From: Metridium senile
Taxonomy: Eukaryota > Cnidaria > Anthozoa > Actiniaria > Metridiidae
NCBI GenBank assembly: GCA_949775045.1
Contig: OX459105.1
Location: 1,631,368 to 1,695,367, forward strand
Length of the DNA stretch: 64,000 nt
Reading direction: 5' to 3'
The position numbers and the translations under genes were made by a program. Positions 49,101 to 59,600 of this stretch are shown here, piece by piece. Below the pieces are notes generated by a model, which did no database searches, was not told the origin of the DNA, and saw only the letters and a list, made by a program, of their open reading frames with translations. The stretch's first letter is position 1, and the number at the start of each line of letters is the position of its first letter.

Positions 49101-52100
49101 GTCTAATTGATTTTTAATATAACCTGCTGTTAGAACAGACAAACTGTTCCGCCCATAGAGGAAATAGTTTATAGGTATTTTAGCCAATTGGAGTGTGCAT
49201 GGTGTTCGTGTTCGTGTTCATGATGTTTCAAGCTTTAGCCCTTCGTCGGAGTAAAAGCTTTTACTCTGACAAAGGGCTAAAACTTGAAACACCAGTAAAG
49301 TTAAGTTGAAATTTGTAACTTCATAAAAAATGTTATTATATTACCTATCGTTGATATTACTTATTATTTACTTAATCACTTACTTACTAACTTACTTACT
49401 TGATCTCTAGATGTATATCTACTGTGTAACCGGGCCTCTACTATTACAACAGCTACATGCAACTCTCTCTTCCCTACTGTCAAGTAACTCTACACCATCA
49501 TGGCAGTCGATTGAAGCAACTCTGTACTTGGTGCAGTCTGTCTCTGAGAATGTTGAGCCAGAAGAAGATATCTTTTTACCAGCTATTCTGTCATTGCTGC
49601 CAAACCTGCCGTTGCATCCCAAGGTTTCTCAGACGGCATTGATCATGGTTGGTGAGTATTGTGGAGTGTGATGATTATCATTGTTATCATCATCATCAAT
49701 GCTATATAAGACATATATATAAGACAACCATCATCCAGTCTACACCATCGCCTGATGAAGACTAGCAGATTGCAGTCGAAACGTCGCGGTATTTCTAGCA
49801 ATGACCTCAATCGTGAGACAATTGATTAAGTATCCTTTTAATGCTATTATTATTACAATTATCATCATCATTGCAATTATCATCATAACAATCATCATCA
49901 TCATCATCATGGTAATCATTGTCATTATCATCAATACCACCCCTAGCATCACCATAATTAACATTTTCACTATCATTAGTGCTATCACAATCACTATCTT
50001 CATCATCATCATCATAATTGTCACCATCACCACCATTATGAATCACCATCATCATCACCATTACCATCATCACCACCACCATCACCATCATCATCATTAC
50101 TACCACCATCATCATCATTACCACCACCATCATCATCATCATCATCATTATCCAATAATGGTTGTTTCTTGTTAAGGTTCATATTCAGAGTGGCTCAACT
50201 GTCATACGGAACAGCTTCGTTCAGTTCTACCTGTATTACTAAGTGGACTAACAAAAGAGAACTTAGCATCGTCGTCCACCCAGGCACTGAGAGGAATATG
50301 TGAGGAATGCATACATGATTTAGATCACGACATTGTACAAGAGGTGCTCACTCATTGTCAGGTATAATGGACCATTCATTTTTGTATTTTATTATTATAA
50401 AATCTATGAATAATTAATGAAAATATGACAAAAGAAATCATCTCTGTGATGAAGGTTGTATTTTAGATACAACATCGTCCTGATTTGCATGAGTTTCAAC
50501 GTGAATTTTCTCGACCAGATTTACTTTTATCTTGACAATTTTAGTAAAATATGAAAGAACTAACGTTGGAGTTTCGTAATAACTTAAATTGTCAAGATAA
50601 AACTAAATCTGGCTGAGAATATTCAAGTTGAAACTTAATGCAAATTAGGAGGAAATCTGTATGAGATTTACAGAACTTGTCATGGATGTGATAAAAATTT
50701 CTTTTGTAAATTTCTCATTATTATTCATTTGCTTGAAATTTGTAATGATTTGTGTTCTCTTAATATTATTTTTGTAGGCAGCGCTTGCTGGTACTACTAT
50801 CAGGGTATGTATAATTCTCTTAAATGTGGAAACTGTTTAAATTAGTGTGGACTGTATTTGTTTTTTTTTTAGGGAATTAGATTTACCACTCGATTTATCA
50901 AAATTCTGACAATTTTGGATCATTCAGTCAAACTTGTTTCTAGTATTTTGACTGACATTCGACAAAATGTTAGCTTGCAAACAAGAAAACAAACTTTCGG
51001 GGTCACAATTAATCAATAATAGATCGAATCGAAATATGGTGACCTGCTATTGTTCTTGACTGACTAGCCTTGTGTTCATGATGGAATACAATGGAGTTTT
51101 CACATGAATGAGAGGCTAGTGAGTCAAGAACAATTGTTATTCAAATTGGTTGCCATATTTCAATTCGGTGTATGGTAGTAATTATTTAGTGGTTAGTATA
51201 AAATGTTTAAATTTAGTCATGTTCCATAAAAAATATCAGGCAAAAATGTACATGCTGTTTTACTAAGTACAACTGTCAGTAATGGTAAATTTGTTGTTTC
51301 ATGCAACAGACCCATTCAGCTTCAATGTTTAGTTTCCCATTTCAAACCATGTGTTCATTCCCTTTGGAGTTTGTTATGTATAAAATAATATTTTAATACT
51401 TGACATAAAAGAACAACTCTCATGGGAATGCCATGTGGTCTTAAAATAATGTGCAATTTGCAAACAGAACTAAAAGTGTCTATTAATTCTCTTTAGGAGA
51501 GAGAAAGAATACGGTGTATGGAGTGTATAGGTTATTCACTGTCAGTACAGCCACAGAGGGTTATTATGGATAAACTACAGGCAGCCATAGGACCATATAT
51601 ACAACTACTGGCACATACGGTGGCACAACAGGTAATATATAGGAGAAATGGTGATAAGATGAGATGATGATGGTGGTGATGATGATGGAAATGATAATGA
51701 TGATGATACATGTAGCTATAGTGTTGATGATGATGGTGGTGGTGGTGGTGTTGGTGGTGATGATGATAATGGTGATGATGATAATGATGATGATGGCTAT
51801 AGTGTTGATGGTGGTGGTGGTGTTGATGGTGATGATGATGATGGAGATGATAATGATGATGATAGCTATAGTGTTGATGATGATCGTGGTGGTGGTGTTG
51901 TTGGTGGCGATGATAACGATGATGATAATGATGATGATAACTATAGTGTTGGTGATGGTGGTGTTGATGGGGGTGGTGTTGGTGGCAATGATAATGATAT
52001 TGATGATAGCAATGGTGTTGATGATAGTGGTGGTGTTGGTAGTGATGATGATGGAGATGATAATGATGACAGTGATAATGATGATGATAACAATGTTTTT

Positions 52101-52483
52101 GATGGTGGTAGTGGTGGTGGTGATGATGATGATGATGGTTGTGATGATGTTGGTGATGGTAATGGTGGCAATGATTATGGCAATGGTGATGCTCATGGCG
52201 ATCAGATTGATGATAATGATAATGGTGGTAGCGATTATGATGATGGTGATGATGATGTTAGTGTTGGTGGTGATGATGAAGATGGTAATGATGATGCTGG
52301 TGATTATGAAGATGATGGCAGTGTTGATGATGAAAATGATGGTGGTGATAGTAATGATGATGTCAGTGATAATAATGGTGATGGTAGTGATAGTAATGAT
52401 AATGATGACAGTGATAATGATGATGATAGCAATGGTGTTGATGATGATGGTGTTGGTGGTGATGATGCTGGTGATTGTGATTG

Positions 52484-52547
<64 letters not shown>

Positions 52548-55500
52548 AATGATGGCAGTGATATTAATGATGATGGTCATGGCGGTAAAGATGATTATGA
52601 TGATAATAATTATTGTTATGTTATTGTTCTTTTCAAGCCGTCTAAAGATCTTAAACCAAGATTACAGTTCTACCTCAAAATGTTTGCTGTTTTGTTCAAA
52701 TGCTTGGACCCAGGTGCTGTAGTACCAGGCCAAAGTCATCCTGTAAGTCGTTCAATCAACCATTAATCAGTCAGTCAGTCAGTCAGTCAGTCAGTCAGTC
52801 AGTCAGTCAGTCAGTCAGTCAGTCAGTCAGTCAGTCAGTCAGTCAGTCAGTCAGTCAGTCAGTCAGTCAGTCAGTCAGTCAGTCAGTCAGTCAGTCAGTC
52901 AGTCAGTCAGTCAGTCAGTCAGTCAGTCAGTCAGTCAGTCAGTCAGTCAGTCAGTCAGTCAGTCAGTCAGTCAGTCAGTCAGTCAGTCAGTCAGTCAGTC
53001 AGTCAGTCAGTCAGTCAGTCAGTCAGTCAGTCAGTCAGTCAGTCAGTCAGTCAGTCAGTCAGTCAGTCAGTCAGTCAGTCAGTCAGTCAGTCAGTCAGTC
53101 AGTCAGTCAGTCAGTCAGTCAGTCAGTCAGTCAGTCAGTCAGTCAGTCAGTCAGTCAGTCAGTCAGTCAGTCAGTCAGTCAGTCAGTCAGTCAGTCAGTC
53201 AGTCAGTCAGTCAGTCAGTCAGTCAGTCAGTCAGTCAGTCAGTCAGTCAGTCAGTCAGTCAGTCAGTCAGTCAGTCAGTCAATCCATAATTCAATCAGTC
53301 AGTCAGTCAATCCATAATTCAATCAGTTATTCAATCAATGAGTAATTCTTGTGGATTTTAACTTCATTATTCTCGTTCTATTCTTGCAGTCAGCAGTTGT
53401 GTTAAAAGAAATAATGTCATCATTCAAGTCACTTGGTCCGTGGATTAGTGACCGTGAAATTACACAGGTTGGTTACTAAACAAAATTATATAAAATTAAT
53501 CTCTTGCTTTGATTTAGTTAGCATGTGTTCTTGTTGTTAGGATCTGTGTCTGTGTCTTGAAAGAGCCATAGATACTGTACGTGATAACATGGGAAACCTT
53601 GTTCCTGAAATTGCACAGCTACTTCTTGACTTCTTTGGCATGGTACCACAGAGTTGTATACTAGACACAGCAACAATGGTTAGTGATAAATATGATGGTA
53701 ATGATAATGATGGTGATGATAATTATTTGGCATGGTCCCACAGAGTTGTATACTAGACACAGCAACAATGGTTAGTGATAAATATGATGGTAATGATAAT
53801 GATGGTGATGATAATTATTTGGCATGGTACCACAGAGTTGTATACTAGATACAGCAACAATGGTTAGTGATATATATGATGGTAATGATAATGATCATAA
53901 TTATTTGACATGGTACCGCAGAGTTGTATACTAGATACAGCAACAATGGTTAGTGATAAATATGATGGTTATGATAATGATGATGATGATAATTATTTGG
54001 TATGGTACCGCAGAGTTGTATACTAGACACAGCGACAATGGTTAGTGATAAATATGATGGTTCTGATAATGATGATGATGATAATTATTTGGTATGGTAC
54101 CGCAGAGTTGTATACTAGATACAGCGACAATGGTTAGTGATATATATGATGGTGATAATGGTTATGATGATTTTTTAAACATCAAACTTTATTGACCATA
54201 TTGACAACATAAATTATATAGTAATATCACATGATATCAGATGATTATGGTAATTATTATGGTCAAATAGGAACTAATATAGGTCACGGGTTCAAGATCC
54301 ATTCTAAGTCTGAATTTTTTTCAGGCCTCAGGCCCTAACTGGCATAACAATCTCTTTTTAATGCCTGTAGAAGTCTCCTAATTCACTGTTGTTCTGTTTC
54401 CTATAGTTTGTTGGTATGTATGGTGCAGAAAAGCATCATATACATAATGTGGCTTTGACATTTCAAAGACTATCAACCATGGTATTACAGAACTCTCAAT
54501 GCAGTAAGTAAAATTTATCAATGGATTCAGTTTGCTGGCCATGAAAATCATTGGGAGTTCATTAAATTGCAAATGCATTTTTTTAATAATGTGTTCAGAA
54601 GAATTGATATTCAAACATGATTATGATAGTTAGTTCACTCTACAGCATTGATGCTAATAGAATGGCAATGTCATTGTGATTGCTAAATAGAAACTAGCGA
54701 GTAAACTAGTATAGGCTGCGTCAGTGTTTGGTATAAACGATAGGTAATAGAATGAAATTTGTAACACCGTAAAAAGTAGAAATAGAAACTAGCGAGTAAA
54801 CTAGTATAGGCTGCATCGATGTTTGATATAAATGATAGGTAATAGAATGAAATTTGTAACACCCTAAAAAAAATTAACTTTACTGACGTTTCGAGCTTTA
54901 GTCCTTCGTCAGAGTAAAAGAGTGATTGTGATTGCTGTTATTATTTTCTGTAGACTTACAAGAACATCCAGACATTCTGCAATCTTATATGACATTGGTT
55001 CAGAGGGTAAGTACAAATGTATGTTATACTGTTCAAAATATATGTGTGTTTGTAATGTGAAAATGTCAGAAATATTAGGGCTTTATCGTGCATATATTGT
55101 AATGTAAGAATATTTATAATAATAATAATCAAGTAACCACGGTGATTGTAAGTGCTGCCATGATGAGTAAAAAGATGGCTGATTGACGATGGGATAATCT
55201 ATGATAGTGCTGCTGCTGCTGTTGATGATGATAATGATGTCTTTGTTGTGATGATTATGATGATTATGGTGCTGGTATAATGTTGACAATGATGTTAATG
55301 ATGTTTATGGTGATAGTAATGATGATGATTATGATGAAGATGATTATGGTGATGGTATAATGATGATGATGTTGTTGATGATGATTATGATGATAGTAAT
55401 GATGATCTGGTGATGGTGGCGATGATGATGATTAGTATGATGATTATGGTGATGATAACAAAGATGATGGTGATGATAAGGATGTAATGGTGATGGTGAT

Positions 55501-58500
55501 AATGGTGATGATTAAAAAGATGGTGATTATGGTGATAATAATGATGATGATTATGATGATAAAAAGATGATGATGGTGATGATAAGGATGGTGATAATGG
55601 TGATGGTGATAATGGTGATGATTAAAAAGATGGTAATTATGGTGATAATAATGATGATTATGATGATAAAAAGATGATGGTGATGATGACAATGGTGATG
55701 ATTAAAAAGATGGTGATTATGATGATAAAAAGATGATGATGATGATGATGACAGTAATAAAATGTATATCACTAATAATATGTTAATAATTATCAGAGTA
55801 TCAAGACCAATACAGCATTAATATTTGAATGTGAAGGAATGCCAGAACACATCTATCAATGTGGTAAGTCAGTGCTTCCCCTTCCAGGCAGAACCCGGTT
55901 ATTAAACAAAACACTTATGAATAATATGTATACATATAGCTTTTTAGAGTAAAAAAAGAATGTCAAATGCACACAAAAATTGAAGGATTTGTGTTTGAGA
56001 TATAAAGTTCTATGTGTTTGGAGAGAACTATTTTCCTCATCTGAAAGACTTATTTGAATTTTAAAGCTCTAGGACAAGAAACAACAAAAATTAATATCAA
56101 ATATACTGAGTACAAAATGGTTTCCCCTTACAAATATCTCAATATTTGGGCAATTAGATACCAGTTGTGCTTCAGTCTGACTAGGGCAAATGAATAAGGT
56201 CCATAGGCTACTTCATAGGGATTCCTTTGTTGACGCGATCGGGATTCCTGTGTTGAAATATTTGGCAGAGAAAACTGGAGAAGGCTACTCCGGTTGTGCA
56301 AAGGTCATGGGTTCAAATCCCGTTGAATCCCCCAAATTGTTTTCGGGCTTCTATAATTGCAATTGCTTTCATTGCTGACTATTCCGTGACATTCATCATC
56401 ATACACACTGAATGAAATGATGAAAGTTGTTCTTTTTCTTCCCCTAATCGATCGGTGTGTTTTTGTTGTGTAGGATTGGCAGCTCTCAATGTGAATGAGA
56501 CACCCACAGTACGAGCAGCGAGTCATCTGATGGTAAGATTATGAATAAATAAGGTTAACATAATTGATAAATAATTAATGAGTTAATGATAATTTAACAA
56601 AAGAAATCACGTCCGTGACGAGTTCTGTAAATCTCATACAGATTTCGTCCTGATTTGCATAAGTTTCAAATTGAATTTTCTCGGCCAGATTTACTTTTAT
56701 CTTGACGATTTTAGTAGAATATGAAAGAACTAACGTTGGACTTTCATAAGTACTATACAATATTCGATTCCGATCTGTTTGCGATATACTGCATACAGAT
56801 CGGACGCGGAAATTGTATATATTATAGAACTGATACATGTATAATCAAGAGACTTGAGCTTATACACCTAATCCAAAAAACGTCTGGTCCGCCGCACAGT
56901 CCTCGCGCCAAGACCGTGAAGGAAAACACAGTGAATATTTTGATGAGAGTGATAAAACAAGAAAATAAAAGTAGGCACAACACTATTTCGTTGAAAAAAG
57001 TACCACACTAGAGTGTGAACATGCAAATAAATTAATTACTGATTAGATATAACCAATATCTTTCACAGTCTTGGCGCGAGGACTGTGCGGCGGACCAGAC
57101 AACGTTTTTTGGATTAGGTGTATAAACAAACGTCTATTCTGACAACCATCACTATCCATTAGGCCGCTCTTCTGTGAGGTTCGCTCACACTAACTACCAC
57201 CACTACTACATTCAATATTTACAACATACAACTCTGCTCATATGTGTGCATGAATGAATAAGTGGATGGGTGGACTGATGAACGGACGGATCATCGGAAA
57301 AACGGATGGATGAATGGATAAATAAATAAATAAATGGATGGATGAATGAATGAATATTGGATGAATGTATGGACGGAAGGATGGGATGAATAAATGAATA
57401 ATCAATAATTTCAACTGTTTCATATTTCCGTATGTTCTTTTAGGTGACGTTTATAGGAACGTATGAGACTCACGAAAAGACAAGACAAATACTAAATGAC
57501 TATGGACAGCATTTGGTACAGCAAGTTTTAATGGTAGGTCATGTTTTTGAAACAAATTACAAATGTTGGACAACCTTTTTGAAATCAGTGTAATAGATCA
57601 ATAATTGATGTAGTCTGCTTTGTAGACATTTTTAGTGTCGACTCCAGTCCCCTTAGGTATGGACCGTATATATGGACCGTAGGGGAATGAGACCGACACT
57701 ATAGTTTTACTTGTTTTGTTTGTTTACCCATGCATGTTTGTTTGTTGCTAGGCAATAGGAGGTGGAGTATCCCGTCATGCATATCTCAACGATTATTTAG
57801 CAGAAATACTATTTAGCCTCAATAAAAGATGTATAGAAAACCTGTCAAAATGGCTACAGGTACGCTGTCTGTCTGTCTGTCTCTGTCTGTCTGTCTGTCT
57901 GTCTGTCTGTGTCTGTCTGTCTGTCTGTCTCTGTTTGTCTGTCTGTCTGTCTGTCTATTTAACATATTACGGCTTACACGTAAATAAGTTTTTTTAAACT
58001 TATGGAATCACCGTGTTTAAATAAAAGTGATTCATTCATTCATTCTGTCTGTCTGTCTGTTTTTTGTCTGTGTGTGTGTCTGTCTGTCTGTCCACATTAT
58101 GACGTATACGATTACAGGTAATTGGATTCTATGACAATGTTTTTCAAAGAAAAACTAGGAAATATTGATTGATCGTCTGTACTTATGCGTTTTGGTTTAT
58201 TGTCTGTCTCAGTCTTGGTGGTTTTTTTTTTTTTGTCTTTCTGTCTTTCCTACTTACCCTCCTCGACATTTTGTCTTGCGAATGATAACTCCTTTTTTGT
58301 AAAATTATTTTTTCCCTGAATTTATATTCGTAATTGTCAAAATTGTATGTTGTTAACTGTATATCTTATTTATGTAATGTATTCTAGTTATAGTTGAAAT
58401 TTGAATACAAATTTTAAAAAAGATAACTCCTTTCTTGTTCCTCTAGAATGTTTTACAGATACAAGGTTTCCCTTCAGCGTTTATTACTCACGAACAGAAG

Positions 58501-59009
58501 CAGCAGTTTAGCAGCTCAATTTTAAGGTATTGTGTTCACTTATTTTTGTCTACATTGGATATTTTACGAAATACTTTCTGTTCTACCATGCTTTCCGTTC
58601 GTCATCTCTCCTCCCGCTTCAGATATCGCCTGAATACATAAGCTTGAGTTTTCGTGTACATTTTGAGAAAAAAGCGATGAAAGTCGTCTACTCTATAGTT
58701 TTTTAGTCCGTACGAATGTCAGATTTATGTGCTAGATCATTTGACTTGTTTTTTTTTTTTTTCGCGCATGTGATGTAAATCATGAACATCTGTAAATCAT
58801 TGTTGATACTGGTAACTTCGACTTTGAACAAGGACAATCAGACTTTTTCTTTTTTGGACGATTTTTAAAATACAGAAGGTATATAATTGCAAGTCATTTT
58901 GAAGTTGTTGTTCTATTTTTCCAGGGGTCGAGCACACAGAAGAAGACTCAAAGAAGCAGTGAAAGAATTTTCCCTGTTATGCCGTGGCCTTCAAGGAGTC
59001 GGCTTTTAA
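37114..59009 (+). CDS. IPO13: Importin-13, complete, 30 exons
   Basis: Karyopherin-beta that moves cargo across the nuclear pore; in animals it imports UBC9 and Mago-Y14 and exports eIF1A (family knowledge). Exons: 37114-37164, 37588-37713, 38658-38716, 39464-39572, 42174-42266, 43178-43231, 43709-43781, 44251-44312, 44959-45116, 45708-45792, 46489-46611, 47628-47708, 48165-48245, 48371-48428, 48860-48909, 49411-49651, 50177-50361, 50778-50804, 51497-51631, 52638-52742, 53390-53467, 53541-53678, 54407-54503, 54954-55006, 55797-55863, 56474-56532, 57444-57533, 57752-57859, 58447-58526, 58925-59009. All borders GT-AG, all phases agree; 936 residues against 963 in human. Recognised by AAEIQFFGASMLHFKISKFW, ALLELLTVLPEE, GWYPVDE, and the end GFPSAFITHEQKQQF with LLCRGLQG. 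An in-frame stop lies at 37108, so ATG 37114 is the first start. Confidence 0.96.
38120..38640 (+). repeat. ACGAGT-rich patch and 146-bp direct repeat, intron 2
   Basis: Bases 38126-38275 are rich in ACTCG/CGAGT. Then a diverged direct repeat, about 38352-38470 and 38498-38622, shares GGATGTTTAAGTGGAATGTT and GAGCTACCTATG-type phrases. Confidence 0.6.
38725..39425 (+). repeat. CAT microsatellite, IPO13 intron 3
   Basis: Imperfect CAT/CAC/ATT trinucleotides fill almost the whole intron, including phrases such as CACCAACATCGATCATCATC in several copies. Confidence 0.85.
40048..41984. mobile_element. 1.94-kb TIR transposon carrying a THAP remnant, IPO13 intron 4
   Basis: TIRs of about 105 bp are nearly identical: CATCCTCGGGAACCCAGGGG at the left and its complement at the right. 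Subterminal inverted motifs AAAGTGCAAGTATCACCAAA (near 40165) and complement (near 41781) look like transposase sites. TGATAATG flanks both ends (40040-40047, 41985-41992), an 8-bp duplication, though this phrase is common in the surrounding microsatellite. A THAP zinc finger lies inside at 40436. An 8-bp duplication with THAP is what P-element-like transposons show. Confidence 0.8.
40436..40552 (+). pseudogene. THAP-domain fragment of a transposase
   Basis: ATG at 40436 opens 38 codons: MRCVVQNCSCTRADGVSLYK, then LPKNTVLSRLWIKL, then stop. This is the first half of a C2CH THAP finger (C-x4-C, then F/Y-x-L-P-K and the invariant W). The following bases read DFTSSDF in another frame, as expected of a decayed THAP continuation. 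No full transposase frame remains. Confidence 0.65.
42929..43089. repeat. Long hairpin (foldback), family G, IPO13 intron 5
   Basis: Arms TCCCATTTAAATCTGTACTT and AAGTACAGATTTAAATGGGA, continuing through CAAATT-TGTTGATGTGTGCT and CAGATCAACCAATCAGAG. The loop is about 20 bases; the right end is followed by an extra short duplicate. Confidence 0.85.
43845..44225 (+). repeat. Roughly 100-bp minisatellite, IPO13 intron 7
   Basis: Four imperfect units built on CAGACACTAACA-CAACA, TCTTTCTCAAGACTAC and CACAACATTTCAATATC. Confidence 0.75.
44320..44660 (+). repeat. GATGGT microsatellite, start of IPO13 intron 8
   Basis: Imperfect GATGATGGTGGTGATTATG-type trinucleotide tract beginning eight bases after the donor. 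Confidence 0.85.
44689..44884. repeat. Long hairpin (foldback), family H, IPO13 intron 8
   Basis: Arms CTTACAGCGCAACGCGTAAA and TTTTACGCGTTGCGCTGTAA, then GTATGGCCACTGATAATGTA against its complement, and GTCTCGC-ATCGATCCAAT inside. About 80 bp per arm. Confidence 0.88.
45130..45620 (+). repeat. GAT microsatellites, IPO13 intron 9
   Basis: Two tracts, GACAATGAAGATGATGGTGA tandem (45150-45290) and GATGATGGT (45340-45610). Confidence 0.85.
45920..46075 (+). repeat. CAT/CAC microsatellite, IPO13 intron 10
   Basis: Trinucleotide tract of opposite strand sense to those in neighbouring introns. Confidence 0.8.
46194..46383. mobile_element. 190-bp MITE, TAATAGACCTCTTTA ends (copy 1)
   Basis: Perfect 15-base TIRs TAATAGACCTCTTTA and TAAAGAGGTCTATTA. 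Related copies at 59191-59482 and, diverged, 51305-51490; all share CCCATTTCAGACCACGTGTC-like sequence. The TA at each tip could be a target duplication. Confidence 0.82.
46648..47215 (+). repeat. 27-bp minisatellite, IPO13 intron 11
   Basis: About twenty units of GATGATGATGATAATGATTG plus TAGTAGT or TGGTAGT. The 27-base period keeps frames open on both strands, translating to DDDDNDCSS repeats. GGT-containing variants appear at regular intervals, hinting at higher-order units. Simpler GAT repeats continue to about 47600. Confidence 0.92.
48577..48812 (+). mobile_element. tRNA-derived SINE, IPO13 intron 14
   Basis: Head GCAAGGATGGCACAGTTGGT with A box (TGGCACAGTTGGTTAGTGCG) and B box (GAGTTCGATTCCC); GCAAGG pairs with CCTTGC like an acceptor stem and GCAC with GTGC like a D stem. 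A 3' body follows, ending GTTAAATAAGGTTACTTTAC. The head is tRNA-like but the anticodon arm is poor. Confidence 0.72.
49215..49360 (+). repeat. Family C fragment, IPO13 intron 15
   Basis: Contains an inverted pair GTTTCAAGCTTTAGCCCTTC / complement around a CTTTTAC loop, then GAAATTTGTAACTTC and ATTACCTATCGTTGATAT, matching the modules at 24340-24640. Confidence 0.6.
49717..49840 (+). repeat. Half-hairpin of family E, IPO13 intron 16
   Basis: Single arm (AAGACAACCATCATCCAGTC to GATTAAGTATCCTTTTAA) of the foldback at 33572-33861; differs at few sites. CAT microsatellite follows at 49845-50155. Confidence 0.88.
50425..50700. repeat. Long foldback, family I, IPO13 intron 17
   Basis: Arms meet near 50560: AATTTTCTCGACCAGATTTA with TTTTATCTTGACAATTTTAG on the left and GTCAAGATAAAACTAAATCT on the right, continuing outward to GATTTGCAT / ATGCAAATTAGGA. 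A half copy is at 56597-56750 in intron 26. Confidence 0.8.
50778..50804 (+). CDS. IPO13: 27-nt microexon 18 of IPO13
   Basis: Codes AALAGTTIR in phase 0 between acceptor TTTTTGTAG and donor AGG|GTATGT. It links exon 17 (ends ...LTHCQ) to exon 19 (starts ERERIRCMECIGYS), matching the unbroken importin-13 alignment in this place. Confidence 0.8.
51305..51490. mobile_element. Diverged copy 3 of the TAATAGACCTC MITE
   Basis: Shares CCCATTTCAAACCATGTG and ATGCCATGTGGTCTTA with the copies at 46194 and 59191, ending AGTGTCTATTAA. Its end lies within ten bases of the acceptor of IPO13 exon 19. Confidence 0.55.
51655..52610 (+). repeat. GATGGT/GATGAT microsatellite, IPO13 intron 19
   Basis: Nearly the entire 1-kb intron. 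Frames of more than 300 codons are open on both strands purely from repeat period, translating to poly-Met/Val or poly-Ile/Thr. Confidence 0.92.
52767..53281 (+). repeat. CAGT tetranucleotide array, IPO13 intron 20
   Basis: About 515 bases, close to 129 units of TCAG without a visible interruption, followed by two short TCAATCCATAAT-interrupted blocks. All plus frames read SVSQ; the minus strand meets TGA. It begins 25 bases after the exon 20 donor. Confidence 0.97.
53634..54165 (+). repeat. IPO13: 92-bp tandem repeat including the 3' end of IPO13 exon 22 and its donor
   Basis: Six units start at 53634, 53726, 53818, 53904, 53996 and 54088. Unit 1 is the real exon end (FGMVPQSCILDTATM) plus donor GTTAGTGATA and some GATAAT intron. 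The five intronic copies keep the coding phrase and the donor. Differences from unit 1 are almost all at third codon positions. Confidence 0.95.
54283..54365 (+). mobile_element. tRNA-like SINE fragment, IPO13 intron 22
   Basis: GGTCACGGGTTCAAGATCC resembles a B box and is followed by a TTTTTTTCAGGCCTCAGGCC body; a related fragment is at 56262-56400. Confidence 0.45.
54690..54915 (-). repeat. Family C tandem repeat, reverse copy, IPO13 intron 23
   Basis: Two units of ACTAGCGAGTAAACTAGTAT and GGTAATAGAATGAAATTTGT, then ACGTTTCGAGCTTTAGTCCT. Inverted relative to 24340-24640. Confidence 0.75.
55190..55770 (+). repeat. GAT microsatellite with larger period, IPO13 intron 24
   Basis: GATGAT/GATGGT tract; within 55440-55740 longer units ending GATTAAAAAGATGGT repeat three to four times. 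Confidence 0.85.
56262..56400 (+). mobile_element. tRNA-like SINE fragment, IPO13 intron 25
   Basis: AAAGGTCATGGGTTCAAATC then CCGTTGAATCCCC: a B-box-like segment with a body CGGGCTTCTATAATTGCAAT. The A box is unclear. The tail motif resembles dispersed repeats I associate with anthozoans. Confidence 0.5.
56597..56750 (+). repeat. Half-hairpin of family I, IPO13 intron 26
   Basis: Matches one arm of the foldback at 50425-50700 (GAATTTTCTCGGCCAGATTT, GAAAGAACTAACGTTGGA). Confidence 0.75.
56861..57124. mobile_element. 264-bp TIR element, TATACACCTAATCC ends, IPO13 intron 26
   Basis: Arms of about 60 bases: TATACACCTAATCCAAAAAA, then GTCTGGTCCGCCGCACAGTC and CTCGCGCCAAGAC, mirrored at the right with a 3-base indel. 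TA at both tips suggests a TA target. Confidence 0.85.
57240..57400 (+). repeat. GGAT/GAAT tetranucleotide tract, IPO13 intron 26
   Basis: Imperfect GGATGAATGGATAAATAAAT-type repeats just before exon 27. Confidence 0.7.
57866..58095 (+). repeat. GTCT tetranucleotide tracts, IPO13 intron 28
   Basis: CTGT repeats at 57866-57955 and 58045-58095, starting six bases after the donor of exon 28. Confidence 0.85.
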
Positions 59010-59084
59010 TTTTAAACTAGTATTACCCAGTCAGATATATTTTCAATCGATAACTTTTAACCAATTAATTGATTTTTCGATTGA

Positions 59085-59600
59085 TCAGCAATAGTCACCT
59101 TCACAGTTACCTGCGCCATCTTGAAAGGTAGCCGGGCCTTTGCAACGAAGCGAGACGAACGTTGAGCTTGCAATGATAGAGACACGTGGATAATAGACCT
59201 CTTTACCTTCCTTGTTTGTTGTCCCATTTCAGATCGGGAGAGCCTACGTAGCAAGCAGTTGATGTAATGTATTCATAAAAATACAATCCATCACACGTAA
59301 TACAATAGATAGAACGACAATAGAATACAATAGATTTTGTGCATACATTACATCAACTGAGTGCTATGTAGGTTCAGCCATTTCAGATCACAGATCACCC
59401 TTGGCAATTATTTCTTTCTCAAGGGAATGACACGTGGTCTGAAATGGGTAATTTGCATACGGAGATATAAATGAGGTCTATTGTCCCGCGAGCTGTTAAA
59501 AGGTCTCTATCATTGCAAGCTCAACGTTCGTCGCGCTTCAATGCAAAGGCCCGTCTACGTTTCAAGATGGCGCAGGGAACTGTGAAGGGGAGTATTACAA
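59085..59600. mobile_element. Foldback element with a nested MITE
   Basis: Inverted arms of about 92 bases at 59090-59185 and 59497-59590 (GTCTCTATCATTGCAAGCTC, AAGATGGCGCAGG, AACTGTGAAGG). Between them lies copy 2 of the TAATAGACCTC MITE (59191-59482), itself interrupted by another palindrome (GTTGATGTAATGTATTCATA and complement, about 59251-59370). Confidence 0.8.

Noticed and set aside
51564..52722. Frames of 338 and 352 codons in IPO13 intron 19
   Set aside because: Pure GAT-repeat translation lying between two well-supported coding exons; part of exon 20 is caught in the wrong frame.
52700..53317. 205-codon SVSQ repeat protein
   Set aside because: CAGT array in an intron; every frame reads the same, and the preceding exon ends at a good donor (52742).
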